A stretch of 64,000 bases of DNA from Castanea sativa (lineage: Eukaryota; Streptophyta; Magnoliopsida; Fagales; Fagaceae), in NCBI RefSeq assembly GCF_040712315.1, contig NC_134013.1, positions 31,531,001-31,595,000 of the forward strand. The letters are read 5' to 3'. The position numbers were made by a program, and so were the translations under genes. The notes below the pieces were generated by a model. That model had not been told where the DNA came from. It saw only the letters and a program-made list of their open reading frames with translations, and ran no database searches. Shown in pieces: positions 57,434-64,000 of this stretch. Within the stretch, counting starts at the first letter, position 1, and the number at the start of each line of letters is the position of its first letter.

Positions 57434-60400
57434 TTAACTCTCATCATCAGTCAACTCATCATTTGACCCATCATTGAGATCTTCACCATCTTCATTCTCA
57501 TCATCAGTAGACTCATCATTGGACTCATACACGTCATCATTGGACTCATACACGTCATCAATGAACTCTTCATCATCTATATTGTCATCTTCAACCAATT
57601 CACGCTCAACAAATAACGGTGTTTCATAAATGGTCCCTTCTACATCTCTACGAGTCCATGCAAGGTTATCATTTACATCATGTGCATTATCAGTTGTTAT
57701 ATTATAAGGAACATTCTCACAAAAGTTATCTACATCATCATCAGATGAAGCACCAGTTCCAACATCAAAAACATCCCTAGCTTTTGTTTTAACGACGACC
57801 ATCCAATCTTTATGTCTTGGATCCTCCACATAAAAGACTTGTGAAGCTTGAGAAGCTAAGACATACGGCTCATCAATTAATCGATCACCCTTATGTATCA
57901 ATCTTGCAAAATTGACAAGAGGGAAACCAAACTTATCTGTCTTATATCCCCTTACACTATCCACATCAACCCATTCACATTTGAATAATACATATCGTAA
58001 CTTCTCAGAATAGTTCAACTCAATAATGTCAGTTAAGACACCATAGTAAGTAACGCCACCTTCAGTGGCAACACTAACTCCACTGTTCTGAGTTTTCCTA
58101 TTTGCTTCAGAATCTTTGGTGCGAAACTTCAATCCATTTAGAACATAACGCTTGAACCGTTTAACTTCATTATCTGGATATCGAGCAAGCCATATAACTT
58201 TTTCAGGAAGTTTCTTCCTCTCATTAACATCCATCGACAACACCTAATATAAACGATGTGTTCTATTAAAAGTATAATCTCAAGAAAGTTACAGCAAAAA
58301 ATACTTTTATATGTCATACACTTACATGGTACTTAAACCAGTGACAAAGCTTTTCAATAACATCATTTGCTACATTTGGGTGAAGTTCCTTTAAATGATT
58401 TCTGTGCACACTGTGTATTCAATGTGTGTTAGTATCATAAACTTGAGTTATGTTATGACATTAAGGAGTATCGAATGATGTCTTAATTACTTACGTGCGA
58501 AATGGGGTAATTTCATCACAACTGAATAACACATAACGATGGGCTTGGGTCCATGATTTTGAATCTAGGGTGATGCTCAACACCGCACCTATAGATTCTT
58601 CAACATTCCTTATGGGCCGAGTGAAGACAGTTTCGACATTTTTGAAATATCGTGAACAGAATATTAAGCACTCTTCTGCCAAGTACCCTTCTGCAATAGA
58701 ACCTTCTGGACATGCCTTATTTCGAACATAGGACTTCAATCGTGACAAGTACCTATGTGAATAAAGAAGATCAACAATGGAACATTGAATTTGAATGAAA
58801 GCAAATGGATAGACTTACTATATATGTCTTATCGCTCTACGGGATACATCCAACGATAATGAACTGGGCCAGCAATCTTGGCTTCGTCAGTCAAATGAAT
58901 GAGTAGATGTACCATAACTGTAAAGAAAGAGGGAGGGAATATCTTTTCCAATTCGCACAACATCACTGCGATTCTCTTCTGAAGACTCTCAAGATCTTCC
59001 AAACTCAATACTTTGGAACATATTTCCCTAAAGAAACAAGATAACTCAATCAAATGCTTGCTTACTTCATCTGGCAAAGATCCACGTATAGCTATTGGAA
59101 AAAGTTGTTGCATTAAGATATGACTATCATGGCTCTTCATCCCAGAAATCTTGCGTTCTTTAAGTTTAGCACAACGGGATACATTTGAAGCATAGCCATC
59201 CGGCACACTTACACCCTTCAAAACTTGCAAAAAACTATCTTTTTCACTAGCAGTCATTTCAAAGCAAGCAGGTGGCTTATATGTCTTATCACTACCAAGC
59301 TCCTCAAGATAAAGTTCACTTCTTATACCCATTTCTTCTAAGTCAAGGCGTGCCTTTAAGTTATCTTTCTTCTTTCCATCCATGTTCAACACTGTGCCAA
59401 TTACATTGTCAACCACATTTTTTTCTATATGCATCACATCAAGATTGTGACGTAACATGTGGTTCTCCCAGTAAGGCAAGCTAAAAAATATACTTCTCTT
59501 CTTCCATATACACAAGGCATGCTCCCCTCTTTTTCTCTTATTTGTCAAATTATCTTTTTTCTTCCCAAAAACAACATCAACCACAGGTTCTGTTTGCGCA
59601 ATGATTTCACTTCCTAGCACTACAACAAGAGCTCTACTAAAATCTGTACGCCCATCAAACTCCTTATCATGATTGTGAAATTCATGATCCCTATCCAAGA
59701 ATCGCCTATGTCCAATATAGCTGAATTTTCTTCCATGTTTTAACCAACGAGATTGAGGATCGTAGTTACAAGAAGGACATGCAAGAGCACCTTTGGTACT
59801 CCAACCTGAAAGATCAGCATATGCAGGAAAATCATTTATGGTCCACAACAATGCTGCATGCATTTGAAATGAGCTATTGGAAGACACATCAAACGTTTCT
59901 ACTCCAACATCCCATAATTCCTTGAGTTCTTGTATTAAGGGCTGTAAGTACACATCTATATCGTTCCCAGGAGAGGTTGGACCAAGAATCAATAATGATA
60001 ACATGAAATAAGCCCTTTTCATACACATCCAAGGAGGAAGATTGTATGGGACCAACATGACAGGCCAAGTACTATGAGCAGTACTCATATTGGAGAACGG
60101 GTTGAATCCATCAGCTGCTAATCCAAGTCTAACATTACGAGGCTCAGATGAGAATTCTACATACTTAGAGTCAAAAGACTTCCAAGCTTCAGAGTCAACA
60201 GGATGCCTCATCAACCCGTCATTTGTACGACCATCAACATGCCATTTCATGTGGGGAGCTACTTCGGGAGACATAAACAATCGTTTCAACCTTGGCTTCA
60301 AAGGGAACCATCTTAAGATTTTTGCAGCTTTCTTCTTTACCTTCTTGGAAGGAGCATTTGTATTTGTTGGAACTCCGACCTCATTGCTTGCCCACCTTGA

Positions 60401-61156
60401 ATGGTTACAATTTGAGCAAGCTTCGAGGTTGGAATTTTCCTTCCAAAACAACATACAATCGTTGGGGCAAGCATCAATCTTCTCATAACTCAAACCCAGA
60501 TCCTTAATAATTTTTTTTGCCTCATAATAGTCTTTTGGCAACTTTGCACTTGAAGGTAGTAGCTCTTGCAAAAATTGAAGCAAGAAGGTGACTGATTTGT
60601 TGCTCCAACCAAGTAGACACTTCAAGTGGTACAAATACACAATAACTGACAATTTGCTAAACTTTGTACAACCTTCATAACAAGGTTCCTCAACATCTTT
60701 GAGCAATTTGAGAAATTGGAGTGACTCTTCATTAGGACCTTGTGTAGGTTGTTCCACACTAGGGTCTCCTACCATAGGATCTGATGCCATATCTTCTCCC
60801 ATTGGTTCGGGCACCATATCATGCATAGGGAACATGTGATGCAACATTTCACGCATATTACTATTTTCATTTGAGTTTTCTTGGACAGAGGTACTAGGAG
60901 TTCTAACAGATGTCTTTCTAGATGATGATTCCTCGTGAAAAGTCCAACGTCGATAACCCCTACAAATCCCATGTGATACTAGATGAATTTGTACATCATC
61001 TATAGCCAACATTGTTGAATGTACACATTTTCGACATGGACAAACAATCGTACCATCTCGTTGGGCATGTTGAGATGCAAAATTTAAGAATTGTGCAACT
61101 CCATTTCTATAACCCACAGATGTCCTATCTTTAATATCCATCCAACTCTTGTCCAT
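57434..61156 (-). CDS. CACTA transposase gene (Transpos_assoc - tnp2 - DUF4218 - DUF4216)
   Basis: Four exons on the minus strand: 61156-58833, 58752-58495, 58401-58326, 58243-57434; total 3468 nt, 1155 residues if spliced as phased. Residues 1-75 form the transposase-associated domain (MDKSWMDI start, CPCRKC). The tnp2 catalytic region follows, with DACPNDCMLFW (about 228), LAADGFNPFSNMST (about 350) and LDVMHIEKNVVDNVIG (about 570). DUF4218 covers about 665 onward (HDSHILMQQLFPIAIRG, HYRWMYPVER) and continues into exon 2 (LSRLKSYVRNKACPEGSIAE). Exon 4 is DUF4216 (YYGVLTDIIELNY, VLFKCEWVDV) with an acidic tail containing a DDVYESN duplication. Oddity: the exon 1 donor reads ATAAGA rather than GTAAGA, and without splicing there the frame hits TAA at once. 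Otherwise the frame is fully open. Confidence 0.88.
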
Positions 61157-61159
61157 AGC

Positions 61160-62729
61160 TATAGAACAAATTTACACAATAAATACCTATAGCACAATAT
61201 CATGAAAGAATAAACCAACCATTAGTCCATATTTTGATTACTCTAACAAAACAAACCTATGCTTCTAAGTAAACAAGGCTAAATTTTCAAATTTGAGAAA
61301 ATGACTTGCAAGTCACACCAAGGTCCTAAGTGTAGGCATAAGGAGTCAAAATTCATAAGTAATTTATTAATACATTTGGTAACTAATCAATATCTCTTGA
61401 TAATTGCCATCTAGTTTGCATGTTCTACATGTGAAAGAAATGAAATAAACAAACTACAATCTATCACAAAACAATTATCAATGCAAGCCACCCGCTTGCT
61501 CCAACTAAACAATCCACCACAAAACAATTATGAAAATAACAATATAGAATACTTACAAGTATTGAACTCTAAAAAGTAATCAACAACCATAACTCAACCA
61601 CATCCATCCAAATTTATAAATTTAATAAACACTCCCAATATGAATATAAACCGTCTTATAACACCATGCAAGCCACCTGCTTGCTCCAACACAAAAATCC
61701 ACCCAATACAATTGTCATAATCACAAATATAGAATGCTTACAAGTATAAGTCCAAAAAGTAATTAACAAATATAACTCAAAAAATATTCATCCAAATTTT
61801 CAAAAAATAGTAAACACTTCCAATATGAATGTAAACCGCCTTATAGCACCATGCAAGCCACCCGCTTGCTCCAACTCAACAATCCACCTCAACGCAATTA
61901 TTAACATTTCAAGTACAAAATTTTAAGCAAAAGTTACTTACTATGCTCAAACCAAGCAATCACCTTTCTAAAAAAAGTCCAAGCTTATCACAATAAATGA
62001 GTACTTAACTTGCAAAATAAAAGAGAACAATTAAATGATGTAGAATGCAAATAAAGGTGCCATTGCAGAAAATTTTTATGAGTTAGGACTTGGAACAATT
62101 AGGCAAAAAAATTAAGGACCACTTTGCAGAAAATATTTGAAGTTTAATTGTATCCAAACTTTGTCATTTGGTACACATAAGGAAACTTACCCATTATGCC
62201 TAAATGTCTCAATTGAAATAGGTACTCCAAATCATCCAATTTCTTTGACAGAAGAAACTTTAATCTAGCGTGTATGTAGGGCTTGGGCCAAATCCTATAA
62301 GAAGAAGAAAAAAAAAGGGAATACTTTCATTTTTAACAAAAAGATTGACACATTTGGGGAATAATGATAACACACTAAAGATAGTGGGCAGTGGGCTTTT
62401 AAAAAAAATTAATCTCAAGCTAGTTAAACCAAAAAACTAATAACAAAAAAAATCAAAATCTACAAACTATAGAAAAATTAAGTAAAAAAAAAAAAAACAA
62501 GATTTACAAACTTGTACATAAACTTACAATGATTCAACCCTTGATGCTCAATTCTTTTGCTCAAAAAGCCAAATTTGAATAAGCACTTTCTGTACCAAAA
62601 TCCAACCAAAACACAAAGAAAATTTAAGCAAAAATTAGCGCAAAAGTTCCATGAACCATTAAAGAAAGACCAAATCAAAGCAAACCCATAAACCAAAACA
62701 CAAAGACTTACACTTTAAAGAATCTTGAA
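61160..62729. other. Upstream region of the CACTA transposase gene; no gene seen
   Basis: AT-rich DNA without coding potential, most likely internal to the CACTA element. It contains the 185-bp tandem repeat at 61481-61900. Confidence 0.5.
61481..61900. repeat. 185-bp tandem repeat upstream of the CACTA transposase
   Basis: Copies start at 61481, 61666 and 61851 with ATGCAAGCCACCYGCTTGCT, exactly 185 bp apart each time. The third copy is cut off after about 50 bp. The sequence is unrelated to the ~187-bp repeat at 56782-57380, although the unit length is nearly the same. Confidence 0.92.
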
Positions 62730-62739
62730 CACCAAAAAA

Positions 62740-62905
62740 GAGGGAAAAGAGTATGGTGGTGGCAATGGAGGTCGACGACGGCCGCGGTGGCTATGGTGGT
62801 GGCAATGGGTGGTGGCTAGAGAGGGAAGAGCTTGTAGATCGGTGGGTCAGCGGTGGCTATGTGTGGCAAGGGCGGCGGCGACTAGCAGCGGCGGCAGCGG
62901 TGAAA
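62740..62905. other. GC-rich island upstream of the CACTA transposase
   Basis: A CGG/GGTGG-rich stretch (for example GGTCGACGACGGCCGCGG and GGCGGCGGCGAC) in otherwise AT-rich DNA. En/Spm has a GC-rich control region near its 5' end, so this may be an equivalent promoter-proximal region. The 66-residue open frame on the plus strand (62725-62925) is probably a composition artefact. Confidence 0.4.
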
Positions 62906-62919
62906 ACAACTTCTTAAAC

Positions 62920-63165
62920 ACCTAGTTTCATAAACATGCAATAAAATTACACATAACCTTAAATATAATAAACAACTCATATCAACTCTATCCATATCTT
63001 CATTCACACAAATGTATTAAGTCTTGAAACTTTAAAAACTTAAGCAAAAACCATGGCAATAGGATTCCACATAATCTTAAATATAGTACACAACAACTTC
63101 ATAAACACTTAGTTTCATAAACATGCAAATAAGATTACACATAACTTTAAACTTCATAAACAAAC
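62920..63165. repeat. Second locus of the ~187-bp repeat
   Basis: Contains 'TAGTTTCATAAACATGCAA' twice (about 62925 and 63110) with TTCACACAAATGTATTAAGT and AAAACCATGG between, matching the array at 56782-57380. One full copy and the start of another are present. Confidence 0.8.
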
Positions 63166-64000
63166 CATAGCTTAGTCAGTTTGATTATGTACCAAACTAA
63201 CACATGTGATGGAAGCTTTAGAGTTTAGATATACCTGCTATAGCTAAGACAGTTTAATTATGTATCAAGATTTTAGGAACTTTTTGTTTGTGATGTAATC
63301 TCTTTTATGCAAACTGCCAACACCAAACCAAACTTTCATCCCTTAATGTAACATGAAAACAATGTCCAATATGCATTAGGTGTCAAATTATATATAGGGA
63401 ACACAATAACCATTATAACCACATGGCAACGAATCAAACATAGAACATTAACTACACATTAGATTAGACAACTATCATTGAAGTCGTTGTGACTTAGAAA
63501 TCTACTGAAAAACCATGGCATTATAGGCACTTTATAATACCAACTAATCATGTACTCAGATGCCCATGACAACACCTAGTAGTTAAAAGTTCATCAAGAA
63601 ACTTTTATCACAAACAAGTTGAAAGGAGCCTGACAATCACCCAAAAAGAAAGTATCCATTATATTCATTTCAATAAGTTTTTTAGGAGTTTCTATATAGT
63701 TGCAATAAAAAAAAAAGTGAATCATCCAGTAATTTAACTAAATCCATTGTGATACATATATGGGTTTGGACCCTCTGATAGCATGAATAGGATAAAAATA
63801 ACCATAAAACTTATGTATAATATTTTAATTGCAGTATATTAGAATTAAATTCTCTAATTAAATTAAGAAGGCATAGTTACATCGAACTTAATTATCTTTA
63901 GAAAAAATAACATTTTTTATTTATTTATTAGTCAATGCATTGCAACCATGTATTTAATTGGGGAATCTAATGTATTGCACAAAAAATTGTACTTAGATTT
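63166..64000. other. AT-rich DNA to the window end; no gene seen
   Basis: No coding region, RNA gene or clear repeat was recognised. Whether it still belongs to the CACTA element is undecided, because no opposite terminus was found. Confidence 0.4.

Larger units (their letters stand above)
54325..64000 (-). mobile_element. CACTA (En/Spm) DNA transposon, right part lies outside the window
   Basis: The end nearest the tnpA-like gene starts CACTACAAGAAATC at 54325, preceded by TAT, a possible 3-bp target duplication. It is followed by a dense subterminal repeat zone, a tnpA-like gene and a tnp2-like transposase gene, both on the minus strand. The opposite terminus (expected TTTCTTGTAGTG on the plus strand) was not found before 64000, so the element either extends past the window or has lost that end; the right border given is the window edge. 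The minimum length is about 6.8 kb to the transposase start codon. Confidence 0.85.

Noticed and set aside
60769..60972. 67-residue minus-strand open frame inside the transposase
   Set aside because: It is a shadow frame of exon 1 of the CACTA transposase.
61481..61900. Possible CRISPR-like array from regularly spaced repeats
   Set aside because: The units are ~185 bp, contiguous and in a plant transposon; there are no short repeats with unique spacers.
62725..62925. Gly/Arg/Ala-rich 66-residue open frame on the plus strand
   Set aside because: It runs opposite to the CACTA genes and is explained by the GC-rich island.

Overview
The window is nuclear DNA of a woody eudicot. Plant intron/exon structure, AT-rich introns, dense microsatellites and many nested plant transposons show this. 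The repeat families resemble ones I recall from Fagaceae (oak, chestnut), so that family is my best guess, but this is recollection and not a search result. No bacterial-type operon, CRISPR array or phage is present.

Layout. (1) 1-6081: degenerate minus-strand LTR-retrotransposon material: a roughly 980-bp LTR, a tRNA-Met-type primer-binding site, a broken copia gag, a long spacer and a broken 'putative plant transposon protein' gene. (2) 6082-9517: microsatellites and a 1.15-kb element with terminal inverted repeats. (3) 9618-16064, plus strand: an intact 12-exon gene for a chloroplast GDT1/UPF0016 cation transporter (PAM71/CCHA1 type). (4) 16065-34000: gene-poor DNA holding a PIF/Harbinger-like element with TAA target duplications, several MITEs, two ~1.1-1.3-kb inverted-repeat elements and tandem repeats. 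(5) 34200-38550, plus strand: a gene for a 663-aa protein with eleven WRKY19-type zinc-knuckle units and three LxLxL motifs; its leader may contain two short uORFs. (6) 40346-47283, minus strand: an intact 6-exon ALMT (aluminium-activated malate transporter) gene with a 4.2-kb last intron. (7) 50624-51318: a GC-rich non-autonomous hAT-like element with a perfect 8-bp target duplication. (8) 51698-51769: a tRNA-Gly(UCC) gene. (9) 54325 to beyond the window end: a large CACTA (En/Spm) element with a terminal CACTACAAGAAA, a 440-bp subterminal repeat zone, a tnpA-like gene, a tnp2/DUF4218/DUF4216 transposase gene and ~185-bp tandem repeats.

The three host genes do not form a pathway. The PAM71-type gene and the zinc-knuckle gene appear to be a conserved neighbour pair, because I recall their Arabidopsis counterparts as adjacent loci At1g64150 and At1g64140; here they are 20 kb apart, separated by transposon-derived DNA. 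The exon phases of the PAM71, ALMT and CACTA genes all close exactly, which gives high confidence in those models. The phase arithmetic also exposes two specific inactivating changes in the CACTA element: a splice-donor G-to-A change and a one-base gain in an A run. I found no clearly new biological system; the most informative items are these lesions, the uORFs, and the repeat structure of the CACTA and hAT elements.
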